Assembly: GCF_009659375.1 (NCBI RefSeq)
Contig: NZ_WJQT01000001.1
Location: 248,001-312,000 of the forward strand
Length of the DNA: 64,000 bases
Direction: 5' to 3'
From: Fundicoccus ignavus
GTDB lineage: Bacteria > Bacillota > Bacilli > Lactobacillales > Aerococcaceae
Shown here: positions 52,436 to 64,000 of the stretch, in pieces
How the letters are laid out: the number at the start of each line of letters is the position of its first letter
Position numbering within the stretch: position 1 is the first letter of the stretch
Notes under the pieces: generated by a model
Databases searched by the model: none
What the model saw: only the letters and a program-made list of their open reading frames with translations
What the model was told of the DNA's origin: nothing
Position numbers and translations under genes: made by a program

Positions 52436-54192
52436 TAGGCTAATTCCTCCTTCGAAAGTTGTGAGTAAGCTATTTCCTGGTAAACTTGGCAGTTTGCCAT
52501 TAAATCTTCATGACGGCCATTTCCAACAATACGGCCTTCTTCTAAGACGATGATGCGGTCCGCATCCTTGATGGTACCAATACGTTGAGCAACGATTAAT
52601 TTAGTCGCATCGGCTGCTTCTTCGCGTAATGCTTGACGCAATTGACGTTCAGTACGATAATCTAGTGCTGAGAACGTATCATCGAAAATTAAAATTTCAG
52701 CCTGACGCGCAATGGCACGAGCAATGGACACTCTTTGTTTTTGTCCACCGGATAAGTTCGTTCCGCCAGCTGTTACGGGCGCATTGTAAGTATCTTCTAA
52801 TTTCTCTACGAACTCACTAGCTTGAGCCACTTCGATTGCTTCGACAATGTCAGAATCTAACACGCGTGCACGATTGTTATGCCCGTAAGCAACGTTTGAT
52901 TTAATTGAACCTTCGAAAAGACTAGCCTTCTGTGACGCATAGCCAATATAATCATGTAAATTCTCTTGACTATACTGTCTAACATCAATGCCGTTCACTA
53001 ATATTTCACCAGACGTTACGTCATAAAAACGTGGAATTAAGTTAACTAAAGTACTTTTACCAGAACCAGTTGCGCCAATAAAAGCGACTGTCTCACCAGG
53101 TTTAGCAATGAATGAAACATCTTCTAAAACAGCAATCTGAGCATCTGGGTATTTGAAGGTGACGTTTTTGAATTCAACCGTTCCTACTTCAGCGTTGACA
53201 GCATCTGATAAGCTACCGTCAAGAATCGTTGGTTCCGTATCTAACACTTCTTGAATACGTTGTGCGGATACAGCAGCACGTGGCACCATAATGAAGATCA
53301 TAATTAACATCATAAAGGCCATGACAATTTGCATTGCATAAGACGAGAAGACAATCATATCTGAGAATAAAGGGATACGATCTAACACACCCGCTTGATT
53401 AATTAGAATAGCCCCAATCCAATAGATTGCTAATGACAAACCACTCATAATCAATTGAATAATTGGCATTATGAAGGCCATTGTACGACTTGTAAATAAA
53501 TGTGTGGCTGTTAATATATCGTTAACCACACCAAATTTGTTTTCTTGGTAATCTTCTGCATTATAAGCACGCACGACACGTAAACCTGTTAAGTTCTCGC
53601 GCGTAACATGTGTTAAATTATCGGTTAATTTTTGAAGTGACTTGAACTTAGGTAAAGCAAGCAGTAAAGCAGTCATCACCACTACTAACAGAATAATAAC
53701 GGCAATACCAGTCGCTAATGACCATTGCCAGCTCTTATCCATAATTTTAGTCACGGCCATGAAAGCTAAAATTGGCGCTTTAACTAAAGCTTGAAGTCCC
53801 ATGATAATCAACATTTGAACTTGAGTAATATCATTCGTTGAACGGGTAATTAAACTTGAAGTTGAAAATGTACTAATTTCTTCTAATGAGAAATCAAGGA
53901 CTTTACCAAATAATTTCTCGCGTAAATTTGCGCCAAAGTTTGTTGAAATCTTCGCAGCAATCACTGCTACTAAGATGGCCGTTAACAAACTCCCAAAAGC
54001 ACAGAGTAACATCATGCCTCCTGCCGCATAAATATCACTCATTTGACTACCTTGTGTTTGAACGAGTAATGTAATTTCACTCATATAGTCTGGCAATTTC
54101 AAATCAAGCCAAACTTGAAAAATAATTAATAATACACTTAAAAGTGCTAACATTGATTCTTTCAATGTAAAATTCTTAAAAACTTTTAACAT
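52435..54192 (-). CDS. ABC exporter half-transporter A (heterodimer)
   Basis: 585 residues from the ATG at 54192, six bases after AAAGGAG; an ATG 19 codons upstream has no site. Exporter domain (six helices) then ATPase with GATGSGKST, a normal signature LSGGQKQRVS and Walker B LIFDDTFSALD, where Asp replaces the catalytic Glu. This degenerate site complements the partner: the active ATP site combines the Glu of the other chain with this LSGGQ. Confidence 0.93.
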   Translation of the reverse strand: MLKVFKNFTLKESMLALLSVLLIIFQVWLDLKLPDYMSEITLLVQTQGSQMSDIYAAGGMMLLCAFGSLLTAILVAVIAAKISTNFGANLREKLFGKVLDFSLEEISTFSTSSLITRSTNDITQVQMLIIMGLQALVKAPILAFMAVTKIMDKSWQWSLATGIAVIILLVVVMTALLLALPKFKSLQKLTDNLTHVTRENLTGLRVVRAYNAEDYQENKFGVVNDILTATHLFTSRTMAFIMPIIQLIMSGLSLAIYWIGAILINQAGVLDRIPLFSDMIVFSSYAMQIVMAFMMLIMIFIMVPRAAVSAQRIQEVLDTEPTILDGSLSDAVNAEVGTVEFKNVTFKYPDAQIAVLEDVSFIAKPGETVAFIGATGSGKSTLVNLIPRFYDVTSGEILVNGIDVRQYSQENLHDYIGYASQKASLFEGSIKSNVAYGHNNRARVLDSDIVEAIEVAQASEFVEKLEDTYNAPVTAGGTNLSGGQKQRVSIARAIARQAEILIFDDTFSALDYRTERQLRQALREEAADATKLIVAQRIGTIKDADRIIVLEEGRIVGNGRHEDLMANCQVYQEIAYSQLSKEELA

Positions 54193-54381
54193 AAATTTCT
54201 CCTTTTCTATTGATTGACTGAGTGGTTGCATCAAATAATGACACAACATTGATTAAGCAGTACCGTTTTTCAATGTGCGTGAACATTGAAATAATCCAGC
54301 ACCTTAATCACAAGATAGAATTATAGACTTGAAACATTAACTCAATCTAAACAAAATAATTTTTTTTTACAGCAAATAAAG

Positions 54382-54410
54382 AAGCAGGCCGCCATAAGGT
54401 AAGCCTGCTT
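54382..54410 (-). terminator. Terminator of the OmpR-type two-component unit
   Basis: AAGCAGGC with GCCTGCTT, perfect 8-bp stem. Confidence 0.75.
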
Positions 54411-54450
54411 AAGGATCAAAGATAGTGTCATGACATTTATTGGTGGGGAA

Positions 54451-55563
54451 TTAAGTACGCTCTTTGGGTAAGGTCACACTGAAAATAGTTCGTATAGAAT
54501 TGCTGTCAATATTAACTGAACCATGATGTAGAGCGATTACACTTTTTACAATGGATAGCCCAATACCCGACCCCACACTGGCATGGGAAGTATCCCCTTG
54601 CCAATATTTATTGAAGAGTTTATCGATATCTTCTTCATTAATCGGGGAACCAAAATTTTGAACTTCTACGATATATTGATCCTCTTCGTCAAGAATGCGG
54701 CAGTGAATCATCTGATTTTCAGGTGAAAATTTAATCGCATTATCGAGTAAATTAATCCAAACTTGTTTCAATAATTCTTCATTCGCTTCAATCATATATT
54801 CACTAAACTCTGGTTCAATCATCAAACCTTTCTTCGTCCATTTTTGTTCTAACAAGAGAATCGAACGACGGATTTGTTCGGATAGATTATAGGTACTGAC
54901 ATCCGTCAAGATCGCTTGGTTTTCTATTTTGGTCAAGTTTAGGGCATTAGTAGATAAATCAGCCAGACGCGAAATTTCTTCAACGATGATATCCAAGTAT
55001 TCAGCTTCTTTTTCTTGAGACAGGTTGCCTTTCTGGAGTAGACGCGCAAAACCGCGAATCGACACAATCGGTGTCTTGAATTCGTGTGAAAAGTTATTAA
55101 CGAAATCTGACCGCAACATCTCCGTTTGACTCAGTTCAGCTGCCAAGCTATTAAAACTTTCTTGTAATTCTTGGGCTATGTGCATATCGCCTAACTGAAT
55201 GCGGGTATCGAACTCACCATTGGCCAACTTATCCATCCCATTAATTAGTATATTAACGGGACGCATCGGAATTTTACTGATTAAAGCAGCGACGACAGTC
55301 CCCGTCACGATGCTGACTAAAGCAAAGACCATCACGGGAATATGTGGCACTATCATCAAGGTTTCTTCGGACAGAATATCCGTATTAACCAACAATAATG
55401 TGCCGACTCCCACAATTAACATGGTGATGACGAGGGTCACGAATACCGTAAATGAGAATAGAATCGTTAACATCGTCTTTGGCGGTAATAAGTGTGTACG
55501 TTGTGAAAAATGGCTACTCTTTTTTTGGCAATTCATAGGTTCTTTTCTACGGTTACGTCTCAT
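54451..55563 (-). CDS. Sensor histidine kinase with HAMP domain
   Basis: 370 residues from the ATG at 55563, which overlaps the regulator stop (ATGA). Two membrane helices with a very short outside loop (about 30-95), a HAMP domain (RPVNILINGMDKLANGEFD), HisKA with the box NFSHEFKTPIVSIRGFARLL and an HATPase domain (NLLDNAIKF, GSGIGLSIV). The short loop suggests sensing within the membrane. It lies downstream of its regulator and near the exporter pair. Confidence 0.92.
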   Translation of the reverse strand: MRRNRRKEPMNCQKKSSHFSQRTHLLPPKTMLTILFSFTVFVTLVITMLIVGVGTLLLVNTDILSEETLMIVPHIPVMVFALVSIVTGTVVAALISKIPMRPVNILINGMDKLANGEFDTRIQLGDMHIAQELQESFNSLAAELSQTEMLRSDFVNNFSHEFKTPIVSIRGFARLLQKGNLSQEKEAEYLDIIVEEISRLADLSTNALNLTKIENQAILTDVSTYNLSEQIRRSILLLEQKWTKKGLMIEPEFSEYMIEANEELLKQVWINLLDNAIKFSPENQMIHCRILDEEDQYIVEVQNFGSPINEEDIDKLFNKYWQGDTSHASVGSGIGLSIVKSVIALHHGSVNIDSNSIRTIFSVTLPKERT

Positions 55564-56237
55564 TGTATCGTCTCCGCTCGATAACCTAAGCCGCGTACAG
55601 ATTCTAGGCGGAATTCGGGCCAATCAGCAAAACGTTTACGCAATTTGGCGATATGGACGGTTACCGTTTCCCAGCCCGTATCACTTTCAACGCCCCAAAT
55701 TTCATCCATCAACTCGATGCGGGTGAATATTTTGCCAGGGTAGGAAAGTAGTTTATACAATAGTTGAAACTCTTTCTGTGGCAGAGTGTGGCTTTCGCCA
55801 TTCGTGCGACTGACCGTGTAGGTGTCAAAGTTTAAAACGACTTCACCGATGGTCAATTGACGTTCGGACGTAATCTTAGCGCGCCTCAAGAGAGCTGTAA
55901 TACGCAATAACATTTCTTCTTCATCAACGGGTTTTGTCATAAAATCATCTGTCCCCGCAATAAAGCCCAGTTTCCGATCCTGTGGCAATTGCTTCGCAGA
56001 CACCATCAGAATTGGTAGGTCATTATCGTTTGCGCGCAATGTGCGAGTGAATTCATAGCCATCCATTCTCGGCATCATCACATCTAAAATCACCAAATCA
56101 ATATGCTGCGTATCCATGACCTCTAGCGCTGCTTGTCCATCTTCAGCCGTAAACACAGTATAATTTTCTGCTTCGAGCACAGCTCGCATCAATTCGCGTG
56201 TATTTTTATTATCATCAACTACTAGTAATTTGAACAT
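55560..56237 (-). CDS. Response regulator, OmpR/PhoB type
   Basis: 225 residues, starting at MFKLLVVDD, six bases after GAGGTG; a GTG three codons upstream is less likely. Receiver with Asp52 (LVILDVMMPRMDG) and the Lys in MTKPVDEEEM; the C-terminal winged helix (LPQKEFQLLYKLLSYPGKIFTR and VTVHIAKLRKRF) is complete. First gene of the kinase-regulator unit. Target genes unknown; the ABC exporter pair downstream is a candidate. Confidence 0.93.
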   Translation of the reverse strand: MFKLLVVDDNKNTRELMRAVLEAENYTVFTAEDGQAALEVMDTQHIDLVILDVMMPRMDGYEFTRTLRANDNDLPILMVSAKQLPQDRKLGFIAGTDDFMTKPVDEEEMLLRITALLRRAKITSERQLTIGEVVLNFDTYTVSRTNGESHTLPQKEFQLLYKLLSYPGKIFTRIELMDEIWGVESDTGWETVTVHIAKLRKRFADWPEFRLESVRGLGYRAETIQ

Positions 56238-56509
56238 CTCGATCACCTCATTCTAAGTATAAGCGAAGTTGGTTAACTGAAGCTAAACAAATGTATCTTT
56301 TCGACAAAATATTACTCAAAAACTTGATGTTGATACTTTAATTGGCTTGTGGCATCAAGCAAGTTGAATTTAAGGGGATCGGACAGTTCGACGTTTCTTA
56401 TAGTTGAGACTATTGAGACCTAGCTTGATTTACTTTCTTTGATTGACGTTCCATTGTGCTTCCAACGGGCACATCCACCTCATGTTATGAAGTAATATTT
56501 TCACAAAAG

Positions 56510-56523
56510 TGTTAGCGGTATCA
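56510..56523 (+). promoter_or_regulatory. cre site (CcpA) upstream of pullulanase promoter
   Basis: TGTTAGCGGTATCA fits all fixed positions of the cre consensus TGWNANCGNTNWCA. It lies about 40 bases upstream of the -10 box. Confidence 0.6.
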
Positions 56524-56558
56524 GAATAGCTGATAAAGCCCAAATTGGCAGCGAGGTT

Positions 56559-56567
56559 TGCTATAAT
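56559..56567 (+). promoter_or_regulatory. Extended -10 promoter of pullulanase
   Basis: TGC-TATAAT with no good -35. The transcript would start near 56574. Confidence 0.6.
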
Positions 56568-56578
56568 GTGTAACCATA

Positions 56579-56592
56579 AGATAACGCTTACA
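56579..56592 (+). promoter_or_regulatory. Second cre-like site at the pullulanase start
   Basis: AGATAACGCTTACA matches cre at all fixed positions but the first, just downstream of the probable start of transcription: a place for repression by CcpA. Confidence 0.55.
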
Positions 56593-56610
56593 ACAGTATG
56601 GAGGGATTTA

Positions 56611-59600
56611 ATGATTGAGTATAATGAACGTCACTTAAAAGCCGAACAGAAAACGACTAAGCCGACCCACTATCATTTCAAAACAGCTCGTGTCAGTGCA
56701 GTTAAATTAGCATTTGTTGCGGGACTAATCTTTTCGAGTCAAGCTGTGTTAAATCAAGTTCAAATAAAGAAACTTGAGAAGGAGCCAACCGTTCAGACGG
56801 TTGAGCACAGTTCACTAAAGCAACTGGCATTCAAAATAAGTCCAAAGCAAGTGTTCGCGGAAACTGAGACAGCTGACCCAACAACAGAAGCTGACACTAG
56901 TCTAGCACCTATTGAAGCGGGTCATTTCCGTTTGCACTTCCAAGGCATCACAGAAGAGCAGTTAGAAACGTATGGTTTATGGGTATGGGGTGACGTTGTG
57001 ACGCCATCTGATCAAGTAGCTGGTTGGCCGGATGGTGCCACATCATTTACAGAAGCAATCGCAACCGATACAGGATATTATCTGGACATCGAACTTAATG
57101 AAAATGCGAAAGTTTTAAACTTCTTGATTAATACGCGTACAGGTGATAATGTTACTGCGGATATGTCGATAGACATCACATCTGAGGCTATGAATCAAGC
57201 CTATATTACCGAAGATTTCAGCATTAATTTTTATGAAGCATTAGATAACGAAGGACTCTTAAGAGTCAACTATTACCGAGAAGACGGCGATTATGCAGAC
57301 TGGGGTTTATGGACTTGGGATGACGTGGCTGAGCCAACCAATGAGTGGCCAACTGGTGCCCTTGAATTTACCAATGAAGGTGAATTTGGCCGCTACATTG
57401 ATGTCCCCCTAGCTGAAGCAGCTAGTAATATTAGCTTCCTAATCGTCAATCGTGAAACAGGAGAGCAATCAGGCGATATGACATTTAACGACAGAGACAA
57501 TCATGGTCAAGTATTTATTAGAGAATTAGACGCAACGGTTTATACGAATCCCAACTTTGCGAAGGTGGATCGTTTAGAAACCGCAGAAATTATTTCAGAC
57601 ACAACGATTCAACTTAATTTTTCTTCAGTAGAAGAAGTCACCCAAGAGTCACTCTTGGAAGAAATACAATTAGTCGACACCGACGGACAAGCCATTGATA
57701 TCAGCGAGATTACGATTGATGCCGAGACAAGCAGCGTGCTTTTAACCGGCACATATGACTTCCTACAAGCACCTTACAAACTGACTTATGGTGATACTGC
57801 ACTCAATATTCAACTCGGCTGGCGTATTAAAGACGAATTGTATGCATATGACGGCGACTTGGGCATGACTTTAAACGAAGATGGTACTGCCGAATTGGCC
57901 TTCTGGTCACCAAGCGCAGACCAAGTTAACGTGGTGCTTTATGACAAAGAAGATGCGAATAAGCAACTCAATACTGTGGCGATGACGCAAGCAGATCGTG
58001 GCGTTTGGCGCGTTGAGTTAAATGAAGAAACTGCCGGACTAACGGATATGAGCGGCTATTATTATCACTTGGAAATTGTCAGAGGGGACGAAAAGGTTCT
58101 TGCGCTAGACCCTTACGCAAAATCACTGGCAGCTTGGGATAATTTAACTGCAGATGCTAAGGTGGCCAAAGCAGCTATTGTTGATCCGGCGAGCATTGGA
58201 CCAGACTTGTCTTATGCAGATATTCCAGGTTATGAAAAGCGCGAAGATGCGATTATTTACGAAGTGCACGTGCGTGACTTTACGTCAGATCCTTCGATTG
58301 AAGACGAGTTGACGGCACAGTTTGGGACCTTTGCGGCCTTCGTCGACAAATTGGATTACATTCAATCGCTTGGCGTGACGCACATCCAATTGCTACCAGT
58401 CATGAGTTACTATTTTGCCAATGATCTGGCGAATGGTGAGCGTAGTTTAGAGTATGCCTCAACGGACCAGAATTATAACTGGGGCTATGACCCGCAAAGT
58501 TATTTTGCATTGACGGGCATGTATTCCGAGGACCCAACAGATCCAGCCAAACGGATCGAAGAATTGAAGTTATTGATTGATGAAATTCATCAACGTGACA
58601 TGGGGGTAATTTTAGATGTAGTGTATAACCATACTGCGCAAACGCATCTATTTGAGGATTTAGAGCCGAATTATTACCACTTTATGGATGCGGATGGCAC
58701 AGCGCGTGAAAGTTTTGGTGGTGGCCGTTTAGGTACAACACATCATATGGCACGCCGTGTGTTAGTCGATTCAATTACGTACTGGGTAGATGAATTTAAA
58801 GTTGATGGTTTCCGCTTTGATATGATGGGTGACCATGATGCTGAGGCAATTCAAATGGCATTTGATGCTGCAGAAGCACTAAATCCGAATACGATTATGA
58901 TTGGTGAAGGTTGGATTACGTATGCAGGGGATGAAACAGATCCTGACGTGCAAGCGGCCGATCAACATTGGATGAGCGATACGGATGCGGTTGGTGTGTT
59001 CTCGGATGAAATTCGTAATGAATTGAAATCAGGCTTCGGTAGTGAAGGCGAGCCACGCTTCCTAACAGGTGGCGCACGCAATATTGAGTTGATTTTCCAG
59101 AATATTATCGGATCACCCTCGAACTTCAATGCCGATGATCCGGGCGACGTGGTGCAATATATTGCAGCGCATGATAACTTGACGTTACATGATGTTATTG
59201 CACAATCAATTAAAAAGGATCCTAAAGACCACGAAGCCGAAATTCATCAAAGAATACGTTTAGGTAACTTAATGGTCTTAACCTCACAAGGAACGCCATT
59301 TATCCACTCAGGTCAAGAATATGGGCGTACAAAACAGTATCGCCACGAAGACTTTATCACGACAGTAGAAACGGGTAACGAGCCTTACAAATCAACCTAT
59401 ATGACGGATGCCGACGGTAATCCCTTTGAATATCCTTACTTTGTTCATGATTCTTATGATTCATCGGATGCTGTTAATATGTTTAACTGGCAACAAGCGA
59501 CTAATCCGGAACAATATCCGATTCAAGGTGTGACGCAACAATACACGACTGGCTTAATTCAGTTACGTCGTCACACGGATGCATTCCGCAAAGCCACTGC

Positions 59601-59907
59601 CGATGAAGTAGCTGAGAATGTGACACTCATTACAGCACCAGAAATTATGGAAGAAGACTTAGTCATCGCTTACCAAGCAAGGGATTCAAACGGTGACCTC
59701 TATGCGGTCTTTATCAATGCGGACAACGAGTTAAGAAACATAACCTTAACAGAAGAATTTATTAACTTGGCACAAGGAGACATTATCGTGGATGGACTCG
59801 TCGCAGGCATTGAGGCGATTGAAAGCCCAACTGGTGTAAGCTTAAGTGAGAATAGTGTAAACTTAGACCCATTAACTGCCACAATCATTCGCTTAAAAGC
59901 ACAATAA
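56611..59907 (+). CDS. pulA: Secreted type I pullulanase
   Basis: Cuts alpha-1,6 bonds in pullulan, starch or glycogen outside the cell. 1098 residues from the ATG at 56611, seven bases after GGAGG. N-terminal leader (about 20-50) with a hydrophobic segment and an end resembling QVFAE near residue 85, which could be the true cut. Two CBM41 starch-binding domains follow (WVWGDV and WTWDDV regions), then CBM48, and the GH13_14 catalytic barrel with YNWGYDP. Catalytic residues: Asp737 (GFRFDMMG), Glu766 (MIGEGW) and Asp855 (AAHDNLTL). No LPXTG anchor at the end, unlike many streptococcal pullulanases. Two cre-like sites indicate carbon repression. Confidence 0.94.
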   Translation: MIEYNERHLKAEQKTTKPTHYHFKTARVSAVKLAFVAGLIFSSQAVLNQVQIKKLEKEPTVQTVEHSSLKQLAFKISPKQVFAETETADPTTEADTSLAPIEAGHFRLHFQGITEEQLETYGLWVWGDVVTPSDQVAGWPDGATSFTEAIATDTGYYLDIELNENAKVLNFLINTRTGDNVTADMSIDITSEAMNQAYITEDFSINFYEALDNEGLLRVNYYREDGDYADWGLWTWDDVAEPTNEWPTGALEFTNEGEFGRYIDVPLAEAASNISFLIVNRETGEQSGDMTFNDRDNHGQVFIRELDATVYTNPNFAKVDRLETAEIISDTTIQLNFSSVEEVTQESLLEEIQLVDTDGQAIDISEITIDAETSSVLLTGTYDFLQAPYKLTYGDTALNIQLGWRIKDELYAYDGDLGMTLNEDGTAELAFWSPSADQVNVVLYDKEDANKQLNTVAMTQADRGVWRVELNEETAGLTDMSGYYYHLEIVRGDEKVLALDPYAKSLAAWDNLTADAKVAKAAIVDPASIGPDLSYADIPGYEKREDAIIYEVHVRDFTSDPSIEDELTAQFGTFAAFVDKLDYIQSLGVTHIQLLPVMSYYFANDLANGERSLEYASTDQNYNWGYDPQSYFALTGMYSEDPTDPAKRIEELKLLIDEIHQRDMGVILDVVYNHTAQTHLFEDLEPNYYHFMDADGTARESFGGGRLGTTHHMARRVLVDSITYWVDEFKVDGFRFDMMGDHDAEAIQMAFDAAEALNPNTIMIGEGWITYAGDETDPDVQAADQHWMSDTDAVGVFSDEIRNELKSGFGSEGEPRFLTGGARNIELIFQNIIGSPSNFNADDPGDVVQYIAAHDNLTLHDVIAQSIKKDPKDHEAEIHQRIRLGNLMVLTSQGTPFIHSGQEYGRTKQYRHEDFITTVETGNEPYKSTYMTDADGNPFEYPYFVHDSYDSSDAVNMFNWQQATNPEQYPIQGVTQQYTTGLIQLRRHTDAFRKATADEVAENVTLITAPEIMEEDLVIAYQARDSNGDLYAVFINADNELRNITLTEEFINLAQGDIIVDGLVAGIEAIESPTGVSLSENSVNLDPLTATIIRLKAQ

Positions 59908-59920
59908 TCATTCCAACATA

Positions 59921-59956
59921 CGCCCCCTTATCGATAGGTGATAAGGGGGCGTTTTA
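59921..59956 (+). terminator. Terminator of pullulanase
   Basis: CGCCCCCTTATC with GATAAGGGGGCG, perfect 12-bp stem, then TTTT. Confidence 0.92.
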
Positions 59957-60002
59957 TATAGCGATTAGTTTATAAGTATCTATATTTAATGGACATGTAA
60001 TA

Positions 60003-60020
60003 AATGATAACGTTTTTATT
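60003..60020 (+). promoter_or_regulatory. Operator upstream of rpiR-type gene
   Basis: AATGATAACGTTTTTATT matches the perfect palindrome in front of the GH1 gene at 16 of 18 bases. The internal TGATAACGTTTTTA also fits the cre consensus at all fixed positions but one, so CcpA is an alternative binder. Confidence 0.6.
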
Positions 60021-60073
60021 TCAGGTTATATGGTAAGATAAACGTACATTAAACAGTGAGGTGATAAAGTACG

Positions 60074-60805
60074 ATGTCCTTTTTTAACCAAATTGATTTG
60101 AACACTTTAACAGAAGTTGATCGAGCTATCTATCAATATTTACATTCACATAGTGCTCAAATCCCTTATATGCGTGTAAGGGAAGTAGCGAACGAATCGC
60201 ATACATCCGCATCCTCAGTAATGCGTTTTATTCGAAAAATGGGATATGAAAGCTTTACGGATTTCAAATTAGATTTTAAAGTTCCAACAATTCCGACAGG
60301 GGAATATCACTACGGACCAGAGTTACTCTCGATTAAAAATTTTCCAAGTAATTTATTTGATAAACTAGAAGAATTGGCGGATTTAATTGTGCCTGCTGAG
60401 AATATTATTTTTTGTGGTGTTGGAGCTTCTGGCAATATTTGTGAATACGCCTCGAGACGATTGGCTTCCATTGGTTTTAATACGTTTCCTTTAACTGATT
60501 TTACTTATCCAGTAACTTCAAAGCTAAGAAATACGGCGGATAATGTAATGATTTTTTTATCAGTTTCAGGACAAACCAATGAAGTCATTGAAATTGCCAA
60601 TACGTTTAAAGAGTTTGATGATTGTGTTACGGTTGCTGTAACGAGTCAATCATCAAGCACGTTAGCGCTCATGACAGATTATTTGTTAGACTATAAAATA
60701 TCTATCCAAAAATTTAATAAACATGAAGATTATACGAGTCAGTTACAAGTTTTATATTTGATGGAATTACTCATTGACACGATTAAAATGAAGAGTGAGT
60801 CATGA
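60074..60805 (+). CDS. RpiR/MurR-family transcriptional regulator
   Basis: 243 residues. HTH_6 domain (about 1-75, with VREVANESHTSASSVMRFIRKMGYESF) followed by a SIS sugar-phosphate domain (about 100-225, ENIIFCGVGASGNICEYASRRLASIG and FLSVSGQTNEVIEIA). This type responds to a phosphosugar. It precedes the glycosidase genes and shares an operator-like sequence with them. GTGAGGTGATAAAG holds the ribosome site. Confidence 0.93.
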   Translation: MSFFNQIDLNTLTEVDRAIYQYLHSHSAQIPYMRVREVANESHTSASSVMRFIRKMGYESFTDFKLDFKVPTIPTGEYHYGPELLSIKNFPSNLFDKLEELADLIVPAENIIFCGVGASGNICEYASRRLASIGFNTFPLTDFTYPVTSKLRNTADNVMIFLSVSGQTNEVIEIANTFKEFDDCVTVAVTSQSSSTLALMTDYLLDYKISIQKFNKHEDYTSQLQVLYLMELLIDTIKMKSES

Positions 60806-60841
60806 GTTGGTACAACATGTACCAACCTGACTCTTTTTTTA
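60804..60841 (+). terminator. Terminator of the regulator gene
   Basis: GAGTTGGTAC with GTACCAAC-CTG-ACTC, then eight T. It overlaps the stop codon of the regulator. Confidence 0.85.
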
Positions 60842-60877
60842 TTATGAAGGAACAAGTACCGCATTGTTTGAAACCCC

Positions 60878-60906
60878 TTCCAATAAAAACGTTTTTATTC
60901 TATGAT
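60878..60906 (+). promoter_or_regulatory. GH1 promoter with perfect palindrome operator
   Basis: TTCCAA (60878-60883), 17-base spacer, TATGAT (60901-60906). The spacer is filled by the perfect palindrome AATAAAAAC-GTTTTTATT (60882-60899). Confidence 0.6.
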
Positions 60907-60908
60907 GA

Positions 60909-64000
<3,092 letters not shown>

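Noticed and set aside
55199-55726. Plus-strand frame of 175 codons opposite the HAMP kinase
   Set aside because: Antisense to two real genes with full domain motifs; no start signals.

Overview
The window looks like chromosome from a low-GC Gram-positive coccus of the order Lactobacillales. Support: AT-rich coding with strong AGGAGG ribosome sites, a nine-gene V-type Na+-ATPase operon in the Enterococcus hirae ntp order, a 267-residue ProB without PUA domain, the zinc-independent form of S14, a CcpN/PpsR pair beside pyruvate phosphate dikinase, and cre-like (CcpA) sites. An Aerococcaceae-type genome (Facklamia, Ruoffia, Globicatella or a relative) is my inference; no rRNA or tRNA gene is present to settle it.

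Layout. 0.2-3.3 kb: two near-identical acetyl-CoA C-acetyltransferase (thiolase) genes, each with its own promoter. 3.4-12.4 kb: a short leader peptide/terminator unit, then ntpFIKECGABD. 12.5-16.3 kb: rpsN (zinc-free S14), an unknown 221-residue protein, a FlK-like thioesterase plus aldo/keto reductase, and two small unknown genes. 16.4-23.2 kb: proB-proA, then ppdK-ccpN-ppsR, a compact unit for control of PEP synthesis. 23.4-25.0 kb: formate/nitrite channel and a GNAT acetyltransferase. 26.2-29.7 kb: aspartate kinase divergent from hom-thrB (threonine branch). 30.5-41.4 kb: two secreted paralogues of unknown function, an IS91-like transposase broken by one stop codon, an IS66 remnant, a ClC chloride transporter, a fused ABC ATPase-FtsX permease and an esterase. 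41.5-49.2 kb: ApbE, an ABC-2 exporter facing a NarL-type two-component system, and a zinc-ribbon membrane protein. 50.6-56.2 kb: a heterodimeric ABC exporter and an OmpR-type two-component system. 56.6-64.0 kb: a secreted pullulanase with cre sites, then an RpiR regulator, a GH1 6-phospho-beta-glucosidase and a GH3 beta-glucosidase cut by the window end.

The most unusual content is non-coding. At least eleven complete or partial copies of a roughly 300-bp imperfect-palindrome element (called R here) lie between genes. Several end in a terminator-like hairpin, and some of their stems keep pairing although the sequence changes. Near four of them lie a second family of paired hairpins (core AATGT-ACTC-loop-GAGT-ACATT); at three loci these sit in 177-186 bp tandem repeats. 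A third family (called F2) has one copy at 30.1 kb and one inverted copy at 50.3 kb. Two loci (13.6 and 38.7 kb) share the same order of R, hairpin, AT block and GACTT hairpin, which suggests a composite non-coding element.

How the genes work together: the Na+-ATPase supports cation homeostasis; ProBA makes proline; ThrA-type kinase, Hom and ThrB lead from aspartate to O-phosphohomoserine; PpdK makes PEP from pyruvate under CcpN (transcription) and PpsR (phosphorylation). Pullulanase and the two glycosidases point to use of alpha-glucans and beta-glucosides. The two two-component systems sit beside ABC exporters and probably respond to envelope or drug stress.
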